Below, one piece after another: positions 51,717 to 60,588 of a DNA stretch of 64,000 bases. The notes beneath the pieces are model-generated. The model was not told the origin of the DNA. It saw nothing but the letters and a program-made list of their open reading frames with translations, and did not search any database. Origin of the DNA: an uncultured Prevotellaceae bacterium (GTDB lineage Bacteria > Bacteroidota > Bacteroidia > Bacteroidales > Bacteroidaceae); contig ONMN01000029.1 of the NCBI GenBank assembly GCA_900318885.1, forward strand, positions 27,850 through 91,849. The letters run 5' to 3'. The position numbers and the translations under genes were made by a program. Position 1 is the stretch's first letter, and the number at the start of each line of letters is the position of its first letter.

Positions 51717-52748
51717 TTAATCTTTAAAAGTTGGAATTGTTGGTGCGTTATGCTGGGTGGGGATGAGCGGCTCGTGCAGATGCGTCATCTGGCTGTATTC
51801 GTCGTCCCAACCCGTATTCTTCGGTTTGATAGTGATTACGCCGCTCTCCATGTCGTGAATGTCGTCTGCATATTGGCGCAGTGCCAGTCCAATGACGGCC
51901 ATATACACCTCCTTGTCTATACCCTTTGTGTCGAAACCTTCCTGCAGCATGACGCCCGTCTTGTGACCAATCTCGATAGTCTTCTCCACCGTCTTCGTGA
52001 TGGGCTTGATGGGTTGCTTGTTGATGACCTTCTTGGCCGTTTCCTGATGACGCATAAACATGCCGAACAGCGTGAAGAATAACCACAGCAGGGCCAGGCA
52101 GAAGAACACGATACCCATTGCCATGATGGCCATACCGAAACCGTGCGGGTCTTCGCGCTTGAATTTTGCCACCTTCGACTCGCTCACCACCGTCTGATTC
52201 TGGATACCCAGCGTCACACGGTCGGCCGACTTTACTTCCCAATCTTTCGCCGTACCGTTGTTCGCAATACGTGCGTACGACTGGTCAGCCTCCAGCACGG
52301 GTACTGTCACCGAGTCTATCAGCTGCGTCGCATTACCATTGTACAAGGCTATCCACGTCGGTTCCGTCGTGTTCACCTTCACAGAGAGATGCAGCGCGCC
52401 TTTGTTCGGCTGGCTGCCCAGTTGAAGCACGATGAGCTGTCGTCCGCTGAGGTTCGTGCGCTCGTCGCCATTCGGAATCTGGCTCATCCGCTTCACGCGC
52501 TCAGGCACGCTCATCTTCTTGTCGAGCACGGAGCGGTCCGTCGTCACATACATCCCACGGATGTTGTACGTCGAAAACGAGATGTTGGCTATCTCCAGCC
52601 ACGCGTTCCTCGCTCCGTATTCGTCAATCAGGCTCGTCTCGTTCACGGTCATCACCTCGTTCAGCTTGATGCTGGCATCCATCTGAGCCATCATCGGCAA
52701 CGAGGTCACCGCCACGAGTGCGCCTAACAAGAGTTTTTTGATTTCCAT
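51717..52748 (-). CDS. OadG-like gamma subunit fused to a lamin-tail-like domain
   Basis: 343 residues. Signal peptide (about 1-21), a lamin-tail-type beta domain (about 25-190; ASIKLNEVMTVNETSLIDEYGARN), one membrane helix (about 207-231) and an OadG-like cytoplasmic tail (about 235-343). OadG anchors the decarboxylase complex. The extracytoplasmic lamin-tail domain is an accessory peculiar to this phylum, of unknown use. It is the first gene of the three-gene operon. Confidence 0.85.
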   Translation of the reverse strand: MEIKKLLLGALVAVTSLPMMAQMDASIKLNEVMTVNETSLIDEYGARNAWLEIANISFSTYNIRGMYVTTDRSVLDKKMSVPERVKRMSQIPNGDERTNLSGRQLIVLQLGSQPNKGALHLSVKVNTTEPTWIALYNGNATQLIDSVTVPVLEADQSYARIANNGTAKDWEVKSADRVTLGIQNQTVVSESKVAKFKREDPHGFGMAIMAMGIVFFCLALLWLFFTLFGMFMRHQETAKKVINKQPIKPITKTVEKTIEIGHKTGVMLQEGFDTKGIDKEVYMAVIGLALRQYADDIHDMESGVITIKPKNTGWDDEYSQMTHLHEPLIPTQHNAPTIPTFKD

Positions 52749-52811
52749 TATATTATATTAAATATGTATTATTATATATATAGCTTTCTCCCGGTTCACC
52801 GATTTCGGCTG

Positions 52812-52819
52812 CGAAGGTA
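52812..52819 (-). promoter_or_regulatory. Candidate promoter -7 box of the OadG-BCCP-OadB operon
   Basis: TACCTTCG on the minus strand (one change from TAnnTTTG), about 63 nt before the ATG at 52748. Confidence 0.45.
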
Positions 52820-52938
52820 CAAAAAAAATGTGAACTGACCAAACGTCAGCCCACCTTTTTTCAACTCTTAACTATTATCTTTTGTCTCTTTGCTAAAAGA
52901 AAATCACGCCCATCGTTTGGTGGGCTCAATTTTTTTTG

Positions 52939-52946
52939 TACCTTTG
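52939..52946 (+). promoter_or_regulatory. Promoter -7 box of the C1 peptidase gene
   Basis: TACCTTTG followed by CAGC and then directly the ATG at 52951; predicts a leaderless transcript. Confidence 0.7.
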
Positions 52947-52950
52947 CAGC

Positions 52951-54063
52951 ATGAAAATGAAACAGTTTCTGGTGTTATGGACGATACTCTTGGGCGTGGG
53001 GCTGAATGCCTCGGCGCAGGAGAATTTACAGCGTGGGGCGATAGCCTCGCAGGTGAAGAAGACGTTTACGACGGTGAAGGAGATTCCCATCACCAGCGTG
53101 AAAAACCAATGGCGTAGCGGTACGTGCTGGGCTTACGCCACGCTGGGCTACTTCGAGAGCGAGATATTGCGGCAGACGGGTAGGGCGTACGACCTGTGTG
53201 AGATGTTCGTGGTCAGCAACGACTACATGGACAACGCCACACATTATGTCCGCATGCACGGCTATAGTCAGATTTCAGAGGGTGGCTCGTGTGACGACGT
53301 GCTGGAGGTTATCCGCCAACACGGCATCTGTCCTGAGAATGCCATGCCGGCACCAGGTTCGCTGACGGGCGATTCGCTGGCTAATTTCAAGGTGTTCTTC
53401 CCTGAATTGGAGCGCACCGTGAGAAGCATTGTCCTCAAGGACGCCAAGGCACCCTTGCCCCATTGGCAGGATAGTGTGCAGACGGTCATCGAGAAATACC
53501 TTGGCCGTTGTCCGGAGTCGTTCGTGTACGAGGGCAAGACATACACGCCGAAGTCGTTTGCCGAGAGTCTGGGACTGAACCTTGACGACTATGTGAGTCT
53601 GACGAGCTATACGCATCATCCGTTCAACCAGTGGTTCGTCATCGAGGCACCCTACAAATGGCGTCTGAAACCCAGCTACAACATCCCCATCGAACAGTTG
53701 ATGGACGTGCTCGACAAAGCGATAGACGCAGGCTATACGGTGGCTTGGGGCGGTGACGTGTCAGGCGATTTTACCCGTACTGGGCTTGCCATGCTGCCCG
53801 ACAGCATCCAGCCCTCGCAACAGCTTCGTCAGGAACAATGGGACGACTGGCGCTTCACCTACGATCATGTGATGCTCATCTACGGCAAGGCGCTTGACGA
53901 GACGGGCAAGCCGTATTATATGGTTAAAAACTCTTGGGGCGAGAGCGGTCAATACAAGGGTATCTGGTACATGTCGCGCGATTACATCGCCCTCAACACC
54001 ACCTACATCTTCCTTAATCGCCACGCAACTGAATTAAAACACACACAGGAACTACATTTTTGA
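52951..54063 (+). CDS. Exported C1-family cysteine peptidase (PepC/bleomycin hydrolase-like)
   Basis: 370 residues; start at 52951 because the promoter lies immediately upstream. Signal peptide (about 1-22, ending SAQ). The papain triad is Cys59 in WRSGTCWAYAT, His306 in TYDHVMLI and Asn327 in MVKNSWGE, in the arrangement of the aminopeptidase C/bleomycin hydrolase subfamily, although that subfamily is usually cytoplasmic. Likely a periplasmic aminopeptidase. The following gene overlaps or abuts its end. Confidence 0.9.
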   Translation: MKMKQFLVLWTILLGVGLNASAQENLQRGAIASQVKKTFTTVKEIPITSVKNQWRSGTCWAYATLGYFESEILRQTGRAYDLCEMFVVSNDYMDNATHYVRMHGYSQISEGGSCDDVLEVIRQHGICPENAMPAPGSLTGDSLANFKVFFPELERTVRSIVLKDAKAPLPHWQDSVQTVIEKYLGRCPESFVYEGKTYTPKSFAESLGLNLDDYVSLTSYTHHPFNQWFVIEAPYKWRLKPSYNIPIEQLMDVLDKAIDAGYTVAWGGDVSGDFTRTGLAMLPDSIQPSQQLRQEQWDDWRFTYDHVMLIYGKALDETGKPYYMVKNSWGESGQYKGIWYMSRDYIALNTTYIFLNRHATELKHTQELHF

Positions 54064-54077
54064 ATATACTTATCAAT

Positions 54078-54992
54078 ATGAGATACGGAGTGATTGGCAC
54101 TGGTGCCATTGGAGGATATTATGGAGCCAAACTGGCTCATGCAGGACAGGAACTTCATTTCTTGTTCCGCAGCGACTATGAGTATGTGAAACAGCACGGT
54201 CTGCAGGTAGACTCTTGTGACGGTTCGTTTCATATGGATGATGTAAATGCCTATCAGCATACGGAGGACATGCCGAAGTGCGACGTGGTGCTGGTGTGCC
54301 TGAAGTCTGTGAACAACAGCAAACTGCAGACGCTGCTACCCCCATTGCTCCATGACGATACGCTGGTGGTGCTCATCCAGAACGGCATTGGCGTGGAGGA
54401 GGATGTGCAGAAGATGTTCCCCGACGTGCAACTGGCTGCCGGACTGGCCTTTATTTGTTCAGCCAAGTCAGAGCCCGGCAGAGTCAATCACCAGTGTTAT
54501 GGAAGCATCAATCTGGCCGACTATTCCTGCAAGGACGAAGCGCTGATGCAGGCTGTGGTCGATGAGTTTCGTCATGCTGGCATTGAGACTGGCCTGGTGG
54601 AATATCACGAGGCACGATGGAAGAAAGCCGTTTGGAATATGCCGTTCAACGGTATGACAGTAGCGCTGCACACGCAGACTGACATGCTGCTGAAGAACAA
54701 GTCGACGCGTCAACTGATTCGCGAGCAGATGATGGAGGTGGTAAGTGCTGCCCAGCATCTGGGCGTGAAGAACCTGGATGAGGCGTTTGTCGACAAGATG
54801 ATAGATATGACTGATAACATGACGCCCTATTCGCCATCCATGCGACTGGACTACGATTTCCACCGTCGGATGGAGATATACTATCTCTATACCCGCCCCT
54901 TGGAGATTGCCCGTGAGGCTGGCTGTCCTATGCCGAAACTGGAGATGCTGGAGGCAGAGCTTCGGTTCCTGGAGGAGAATTCTAACAGATAG
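54078..54992 (+). CDS. panE: 2-dehydropantoate 2-reductase (PanE/ApbA family)
   Basis: 304 residues from the ATG at 54078, which begins directly with the Rossmann fingerprint RYGVIGTGAIGGYYGAKLAHAG; an ATG 18 nt earlier would add a non-homologous hexapeptide and overlap the peptidase stop. The C-terminal helical domain has RWKKAVWNMPFNGMTV, containing the Lys and Asn of the active site, and PSMRLDYDFHRRMEI. It reduces ketopantoate to pantoate for coenzyme A, NADPH-dependent. The family also contains paralogs of other function, so the substrate is likely but not certain. Confidence 0.85.
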   Translation: MRYGVIGTGAIGGYYGAKLAHAGQELHFLFRSDYEYVKQHGLQVDSCDGSFHMDDVNAYQHTEDMPKCDVVLVCLKSVNNSKLQTLLPPLLHDDTLVVLIQNGIGVEEDVQKMFPDVQLAAGLAFICSAKSEPGRVNHQCYGSINLADYSCKDEALMQAVVDEFRHAGIETGLVEYHEARWKKAVWNMPFNGMTVALHTQTDMLLKNKSTRQLIREQMMEVVSAAQHLGVKNLDEAFVDKMIDMTDNMTPYSPSMRLDYDFHRRMEIYYLYTRPLEIAREAGCPMPKLEMLEAELRFLEENSNR

Positions 54993-55002
54993 AAGATTTC
55001 TT

Positions 55003-57363
55003 CTATTGCTTGATGTGAACGTCCTGTTGCGGGAACGGAATCTCGATGCCGTTCTGGTTGAGCGTGTCGTAGATGCAACGGAGCACTTCGCTGATGACGT
55101 ACGACTTCTTGGGTGCCTCGGCCCAGACGAACATCTTGATATTGATGCCTGAATCGCTGAGTTCGCTCACGACGGAGCGGGCTTTCTTCGTGCGGTCCAT
55201 CCAGTGGTGGTTCAGCTTCGAGACAGCCTCGTCGGCCAGCTGCATAACCTGTTGCAGGTTGGAGCCATAGGCCACGCTGTAAGGTACGGCGGCAAGGACG
55301 TAGCTGTGGTTGCGCGTCAGGTTCTTGTAATTGTTGGAGAACAGCTGTGAATTCTGGAAGGTGATGGTCTCACCATAGAGTGACTCGATGACGGTGGACG
55401 TGTAGCTGATGTTGGTGACGCGGCCGATGGTGTTGTTGACCTCTATCCAGTCGCCCACCTTGATGCGTCCCGTCATGAGCGAGGCACCATAGAAGATGTT
55501 CTCGATGATATTTTTCGAGGCGAAACCGATACCTGTACTAAGTCCGCCTGTGATGGCCAGCAGCCACGAGAGGCTGATGTGGAAGATGGAGAGCGACATG
55601 AGTAGCCAGATGCCCCAGATGAAGATCTGGATGACGTTCTTCGACATGGCCGTACGGCTGTCAGCAGAATCGGGGTCGTTGTTGACGTAATGCAGATGCA
55701 GGAGTCGCAGGAGCGTCTTGCTGAGCCACGAGAAGAAGAACCACAGGCAAATGACCATCGTAAGCTTGAGGATACTGATGGTGAAATTATCCTGCTGGGT
55801 GGTTCCCGAGAGGTCCGTCGAGTCGGTCAGGTCGATGAACTTGTATTTGAAGATATCCCAGCAGAGGTCGCTAAGGTTGAAGACGTCAGCCGCCCACCAG
55901 ACGCTGAGCATGACGCTGCAGACACCCATCGTTGGCAGTACCACTTGGTACATCAGGTCGTAAACCCACGTCTTGGTGACGGGTGCCTCGGCCAGTTGGC
56001 GACGCTCGCCGTAGAGCTTGAGATATTGCGACATGCAGGTGATGGTGAGGATGCACGTGAGCTGCATGATCCACCAGATGAGCACCTGAACGGCCAACAA
56101 CGTGTAGCCCGTCCACGAACAAACGACGGAGGCAATGAACACCACGAGCGAGATGTAGGTGAAGAACATGTCGGAGCGTGGGACGTTGCGGTTATGGCGT
56201 CGGATGACGCTCCACTGCCACAGGGCGCAGGCAAGTAGAATAGGTGGGAAGAGGATATTTACTAATTCATTGGGAATCAGAATGATGCGGAAGGCGATGA
56301 CGAGGAATCCGACCGCTATCAATGGGGTATAGATGCGGAAAGCACTCTTGATTTGGTCACCCTTGACGCGCAGTAGCAGCGAGAACAGGATGACGCCTAA
56401 AAGCCAGGCGTAGGTCACCAACAGATTGGCGGCCATGATGAAGAAATTCTGTTCGACAGTAGCCAGCGTGATGCCGAGGATGATGGCAAAGGTGACCGTC
56501 GTCGTCGCCATCGTGATGCAGGCGCGTTTCTTCATAAACTCCTCCGTGCGAAACTTCTTGGGCACCACATAGCGGATGACCAAGAAATTGAGCAGCGTGG
56601 CCAGGACGGCATAGAGGATGACGCCCATGAGTAGTCCGAAGATGAAGCGCGAGTCCCACTGGGAATTGTCGGTAGGTCGGTATTTCTTTTCGACGGTACG
56701 CGACATGAAGCGCCAGTTGCGGTTGAAGTTTTGGAGAATGCTGAAATAGGAGTCGCCGCCATTGCGGAAGATGCCCGTCTGGATATCGTTATAGCGTTTC
56801 TGGGCATAGTCGTTCATTCGCGACAGGCGTTTCTCCGTGTGGTCGTACATCTCGATGAAGTCGTTCATCTTGTCGCGGTTCTTCTCGAGTTTCTCACGTA
56901 TCTCGTAAGCCAATGCCAGACAGGCTGTACGGTCCTTCTGTGCCTGAGGACTGAGCACGCGCTGGGGCATCGAGTTAAGCGTGCCGATGAGTGAGTCGTA
57001 GCGCGCTATCTCGCCCTCCGTCTTGCTCATAAAGTGCTTGAAGGGAATGCGCTGGCGCTGGAATTCCTGATACTGCTCGGTGGCCTCGTGGCAGGCGTAG
57101 GTCAGGTCGAACACGTACTCTTGTTTCTGGGAGTAAAGCATCAGCGAGTTCTGGTCTGAACGTTTCATGGTGGCAATGAGCCTGTTGCGCATCTGTTCGC
57201 TGCGCTTGTTGTCGAGTTCGGAACGTTCCGACAGTTCGTTGTGTTGGGTGTTCAGTTCGGCACGCAGTATCTGTAACGTCTGTGCCAGGTCTTTCTCTTT
57301 TAGCACGGCATGGACGCTCAGCGTGACCAGTAAAATGACTATAATGGTAAAAAATCGCTTCAT
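55003..57363 (-). CDS. Mechanosensitive ion channel, MscS family (large, MscM-like)
   Basis: 786 residues from the ATG at 57363. Signal peptide (about 1-18), a helical periplasmic domain (about 20-210) rich in coiled coils, then about 8 membrane helices (about 225-570), and the MscS pore/beta region (about 575-770) with GLSTGIGFASKNIIENIFYGASLMTGRIKVGDWIEVN, cut here in two motifs: GIGFASKNIIENIFYG and KVGDWIEV. It opens on membrane tension to release solutes during osmotic downshock. The architecture resembles the large MscK/YbdG-type relatives. Own promoter, divergent from the kinase gene. Confidence 0.9.
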   Translation of the reverse strand: MKRFFTIIVILLVTLSVHAVLKEKDLAQTLQILRAELNTQHNELSERSELDNKRSEQMRNRLIATMKRSDQNSLMLYSQKQEYVFDLTYACHEATEQYQEFQRQRIPFKHFMSKTEGEIARYDSLIGTLNSMPQRVLSPQAQKDRTACLALAYEIREKLEKNRDKMNDFIEMYDHTEKRLSRMNDYAQKRYNDIQTGIFRNGGDSYFSILQNFNRNWRFMSRTVEKKYRPTDNSQWDSRFIFGLLMGVILYAVLATLLNFLVIRYVVPKKFRTEEFMKKRACITMATTTVTFAIILGITLATVEQNFFIMAANLLVTYAWLLGVILFSLLLRVKGDQIKSAFRIYTPLIAVGFLVIAFRIILIPNELVNILFPPILLACALWQWSVIRRHNRNVPRSDMFFTYISLVVFIASVVCSWTGYTLLAVQVLIWWIMQLTCILTITCMSQYLKLYGERRQLAEAPVTKTWVYDLMYQVVLPTMGVCSVMLSVWWAADVFNLSDLCWDIFKYKFIDLTDSTDLSGTTQQDNFTISILKLTMVICLWFFFSWLSKTLLRLLHLHYVNNDPDSADSRTAMSKNVIQIFIWGIWLLMSLSIFHISLSWLLAITGGLSTGIGFASKNIIENIFYGASLMTGRIKVGDWIEVNNTIGRVTNISYTSTVIESLYGETITFQNSQLFSNNYKNLTRNHSYVLAAVPYSVAYGSNLQQVMQLADEAVSKLNHHWMDRTKKARSVVSELSDSGINIKMFVWAEAPKKSYVISEVLRCIYDTLNQNGIEIPFPQQDVHIKQ

Positions 57364-57381
57364 TGTTGTTATTTTTGTGCG

Positions 57382-57389
57382 CAAAGATA
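57382..57389 (-). promoter_or_regulatory. Promoter -7 box of the MscS gene
   Basis: TATCTTTG followed by CG on the minus strand, 18 nt before the ATG at 57363. Confidence 0.68.
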
Positions 57390-57432
57390 CAAAATAATTG
57401 AGAAATGTGAGTTGAAAATTAAAAATTATCGT

Positions 57433-57440
57433 TATCTTTG
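57433..57440 (+). promoter_or_regulatory. Promoter -7 box of the sugar kinase gene
   Basis: TATCTTTG followed by CA, 18 nt before the ATG at 57459. Confidence 0.7.
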
Positions 57441-57458
57441 CAGAAAAATTAACGAAAT

Positions 57459-58364
57459 ATGATACTAATAGCTGATAGCGGAGGCACCAAGACCGACTGG
57501 TTGCTGCTCCTTTCTTCCGGACTTCGTAAAGGCGACGTCATCGCTACGTTCCACACGCAGGGCATCACGCCCATCCATCAGACTCCAGACGTCATCCGTC
57601 ACATCTTGGGACAGGAACTGATGTCGCAGTTGTCAACATTTCCACGGGCTCAGCTCATTGACTCGGGGGTATTGGAAAAGCCCTTGATGTCCGACTTGGA
57701 GGTGTTCTTCTACGGTAGTGGCTGTACGCCAGCCCATGTGCCTATGATGAAACAGATGTTGGGCGAAGTGTTCGACCCCCAGAAGGTGGAAGTGCACAGC
57801 GACCTGATGGCGGCTGCACGTGCATTGTGCCAGCACGAGGAGGGCATTGCCTGCATTCTGGGCACGGGAGCCAACAGTTGCCTGTACGACGGTAACGACA
57901 TCGTGCAGAACACGCCAGCGCTGGGCTATATCCTTGGCGACGAGGGCGGTGGAGCCGTCTTGGGACGCATGTTTATGAATGCCATCTTCAAGAATCCGGC
58001 ATTTGCATCCATCCGCGACGAATTCCTGGCAGAGACGAAGCTGACGCAGGCGGACATCATCCAGAAGGTGTACCGCGAACCGCTGGCAAACCGTTTCCTT
58101 GCCACGACGTCGCTGTTCATCGTCGAACGGCAGAACAACCGTCTGTTGCGCGACTTGGTCATTGAGAATTTCCGTGAGTTCTTCCGCAAGAATATCGTGC
58201 CTTACAAGCGTCCTGACCTGCCTGTACATTTCGTCGGTTCTATGGCGCATCATTATCCTGCAGCTTTGCAGGAGGCTGCAGAGGCAGAGGGATTCCACGT
58301 GATGTCCATCGTCCAAAGTCCGATAGACGGACTGATGGCCTATCACTCAGGAAAGACGGCTTGA
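57459..58364 (+). CDS. BadF/BadG-type ATPase, N-acetylhexosamine kinase-like
   Basis: 301 residues of the ASKHA fold: phosphate-1 motif LIADSGGTKTDWLLL at the N-terminus, ACILGTGANSCLYDG (about 130-145) and GYILGDEGGGAVLGR (about 158-172). This is the pattern of N-acetylglucosamine kinases and of the MurNAc kinases used by some Bacteroidota for peptidoglycan salvage. It could act on sugars released by the wall-recycling genes at 12-17 kb, but the substrate cannot be read from sequence. Monocistronic; followed by a long heptamer array. Confidence 0.85.
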   Translation: MILIADSGGTKTDWLLLLSSGLRKGDVIATFHTQGITPIHQTPDVIRHILGQELMSQLSTFPRAQLIDSGVLEKPLMSDLEVFFYGSGCTPAHVPMMKQMLGEVFDPQKVEVHSDLMAAARALCQHEEGIACILGTGANSCLYDGNDIVQNTPALGYILGDEGGGAVLGRMFMNAIFKNPAFASIRDEFLAETKLTQADIIQKVYREPLANRFLATTSLFIVERQNNRLLRDLVIENFREFFRKNIVPYKRPDLPVHFVGSMAHHYPAALQEAAEAEGFHVMSIVQSPIDGLMAYHSGKTA

Positions 58365-58371
58365 TTGAGAA

Positions 58372-58483
58372 CGTTCAACGTTCAATGTTCAACGTTCAAT
58401 GTTCAACGTTCAATGTTCAATGTTCAATGTTCAATGTTCAACGTTCAACGTTCAATGTTCAATGTTCAACGTTCAACGTTCAA
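58372..58483. repeat. Heptamer array YGTTCAA x16
   Basis: Sixteen uninterrupted 7-mers, each CGTTCAA or TGTTCAA, from 58372 to 58483. The order of C and T at position 1 is C C T C T C T T T T C C T T C C. It fills the space between the convergent sugar kinase and dsbD genes, and its right end supplies the dsbD stop codon. A four-copy version lies inside the gene at 12158-15793. Confidence 0.95.
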
Positions 58484-60503
58484 TGTATTTTTTCAAGCCC
58501 TGACGCAGGAAATCGACGTAGGCTGCTACGTCCTCATCATACGAGCGGCTGCCCATCAATGGGTGGCCCTCATTGTTTAATAGGACATAGAACGGCTGGG
58601 CATTGGCGCCGAACTTCGAGCGCTGCAGATAGCTCCACTTGTCGCCCACGGTGCGCAGGGTGCGTTGCTGGCCGTTCTCCGTCACCTCGATGGGTTCAGC
58701 CAGAGGCGTCTTGTCGTCGACATAAAGCGATATGAGGACGTATTTCTTGTTCAGCAGGTCGGCCACCTGCGGGTCGCTCCACACGGCAGCTTCCATCTTC
58801 CGACAATTGACACAACCAAAACCCGTGAAGTCGACGACGACGGGTTTGCCTTCGGCCTTAGCGGCCGCCATGCCTTGCTCGTAGTCGGTAAAGCGTGCCT
58901 CGACGCTGCCTTGATAGAGGTTGAAGTCCTGCGTGTTCATAGGTGGCGTAAAGGCGCTGATGGCCTTACACGGAGCACCCCACATACCTGGAATCATATA
59001 GACGGTAAAGGCCAGCGAGGCCATTGCCAGGAAGAACTGCGGCACGTTGGTGCGGTGCTCTTCGTCGTCGTGTGGGAACTTGATCCAGCCCAGCAGATAG
59101 GCGCCCAGCAGTCCGAAGATGACAATCCACAGGGCGAGGAACACTTCGCGGTCGAGGATGTGCCAGCCGTAAGCGAGGTCTGCCACGCTGAGGAATTTCA
59201 GGGCAAAGGCCAGTTCGATGAATCCCAACACAACCTTGATGGTGTTCATCCATCCGCCCGACTTGGGAGCCTGCTTGAGCAACGACGGAAACAGGGCGAA
59301 GAGCGTAAACGGTATGGCCAGCGCAATGGCGAAGCCCAGCATGCCGATGGTGGGTCCGAGGATGGAGCCCTGCGTGGACACGGCCACGAGGAGGAACCCG
59401 ATGATAGGACCTGTACACGAGAACGACACCAATGCCAGCGTGAAGGCCATGAGGAAGATAGAGAGCAGTCCTGTGGTGCTTTCCGATTTGGCATCGACCT
59501 TCGACGACCACGACGCGGGTAGCGTCAGTTCGAAGGCACCGAAGAAGGAGGCTGCAAATACCACCAACAGCAGACAGAACAGGATGTTGAATACGGCATT
59601 GGTGGCGAGGGCGTTGAGGGCGCTGGCACCAAAGAGTAGCGTGACCGCCAAGCCCAGCAGGACGTAGATGACGACGATGCTCAGTCCGTAGACGGTGGCC
59701 TCGCGAATGGCTTTCGAGCGTTCTTTGTTACGTTTCAGGAAAAACGATACGGTCATGGGGATGATAGGCCACACGCAGGGGGTAAACAGGGCGAGGAAAC
59801 CGCCCAGCAGTCCTTCGAGGAATATCATCCACAGGGCAATATTGGTGGTGTCGGACGCTTCACCGTTCAATGCCTGCAGTTCGCCAATGACGGGTTGCCA
59901 GAGGGAATCGGAAGATGACTGAAGGCTGAGGGCTGAATGCTGAGGGATGGAGTCTGACGAAACAGCCGCTGTGTCTGGCGCTACTGGTGCGACGTCTTCT
60001 GCTTTCGTTTCTTCCACTTTCGTCTCTTCAGCTTTCGCCTCCGGCTTCTTTTCTATCATTCCGCTTGCGGCAAGATCGATGGTCGACGGCGGCATGCACA
60101 TCTGGTCGTTGCACGCGCCATATTCCACGTAGCACTTGATGTCGTACTTGGGCTGGGTGAACTGAATCTTCTGCACGAAGGTCACCGAACCCTCGAAATA
60201 GCGCACATCCATGTCGAACATCTTGTCGAACATCTTCTGTTCCTTGCCGCGGGCCTTCAGACCTCCGACGGCTTTCGCACCCTCCATCTTGTCGGCATGG
60301 AATGTGGCCGAAATGGGACCGCCGTCGCCCAAGCCTGTAGAATAGACGTGCCACCCTGGGTCGATGGTGGCTGAAAACAGCAGTTCGCCCTCGCTGTCGC
60401 TGATTTTTTTCAGTTCCGAACGAACGTGAACGGGGTCCTGCATCTGGGCTGCTACGGTCATTACCGCTAGGAGCAGTATGAATGTCGTTAGTGCTTTTTT
60501 CAT
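58473..60503 (-). CDS. dsbD: Thiol:disulfide interchange protein DsbD
   Basis: 676 residues from the ATG at 60503 (the longer frame covers the promoter). Signal peptide (about 1-20), an N-terminal DsbD-alpha-like beta domain (about 22-140), a variable Glu/Ala-rich and Ser-rich linker (about 150-220), eight membrane helices (about 228-500) and a C-terminal thioredoxin domain with FTGFGCVNCRKME as redox CxxC. DsbD carries electrons from cytoplasmic thioredoxin to periplasmic proteins. The last codons (IER) and stop are within the heptamer array. Divergent from the GH5 gene. Confidence 0.94.
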   Translation of the reverse strand: MKKALTTFILLLAVMTVAAQMQDPVHVRSELKKISDSEGELLFSATIDPGWHVYSTGLGDGGPISATFHADKMEGAKAVGGLKARGKEQKMFDKMFDMDVRYFEGSVTFVQKIQFTQPKYDIKCYVEYGACNDQMCMPPSTIDLAASGMIEKKPEAKAEETKVEETKAEDVAPVAPDTAAVSSDSIPQHSALSLQSSSDSLWQPVIGELQALNGEASDTTNIALWMIFLEGLLGGFLALFTPCVWPIIPMTVSFFLKRNKERSKAIREATVYGLSIVVIYVLLGLAVTLLFGASALNALATNAVFNILFCLLLVVFAASFFGAFELTLPASWSSKVDAKSESTTGLLSIFLMAFTLALVSFSCTGPIIGFLLVAVSTQGSILGPTIGMLGFAIALAIPFTLFALFPSLLKQAPKSGGWMNTIKVVLGFIELAFALKFLSVADLAYGWHILDREVFLALWIVIFGLLGAYLLGWIKFPHDDEEHRTNVPQFFLAMASLAFTVYMIPGMWGAPCKAISAFTPPMNTQDFNLYQGSVEARFTDYEQGMAAAKAEGKPVVVDFTGFGCVNCRKMEAAVWSDPQVADLLNKKYVLISLYVDDKTPLAEPIEVTENGQQRTLRTVGDKWSYLQRSKFGANAQPFYVLLNNEGHPLMGSRSYDEDVAAYVDFLRQGLKKYIER

Positions 60504-60525
60504 CTTCGTTGTCAATTTTTCCGTG

Positions 60526-60533
60526 CAAAGGTA
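60526..60533 (-). promoter_or_regulatory. Promoter -7 box of dsbD
   Basis: TACCTTTG followed by CA on the minus strand, 22 nt before the ATG at 60503. Back-to-back with the box at 60556-60563. Confidence 0.7.
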
Positions 60534-60555
60534 CGAAATATTGCAGAAAATTTCG

Positions 60556-60563
60556 TACTTTTG
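60556..60563 (+). promoter_or_regulatory. Promoter -7 box of the GH5 gene
   Basis: TACTTTTG followed by CA, 25 nt before the ATG at 60589. Confidence 0.7.
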
Positions 60564-60588
60564 CAGCATAAAATATACTAAAACGACA

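Noticed and set aside
58372-58483. CRISPR-like array
   Set aside because: Units are 7 nt with no unique spacers and no cas genes are nearby; it is a tandem heptamer array.
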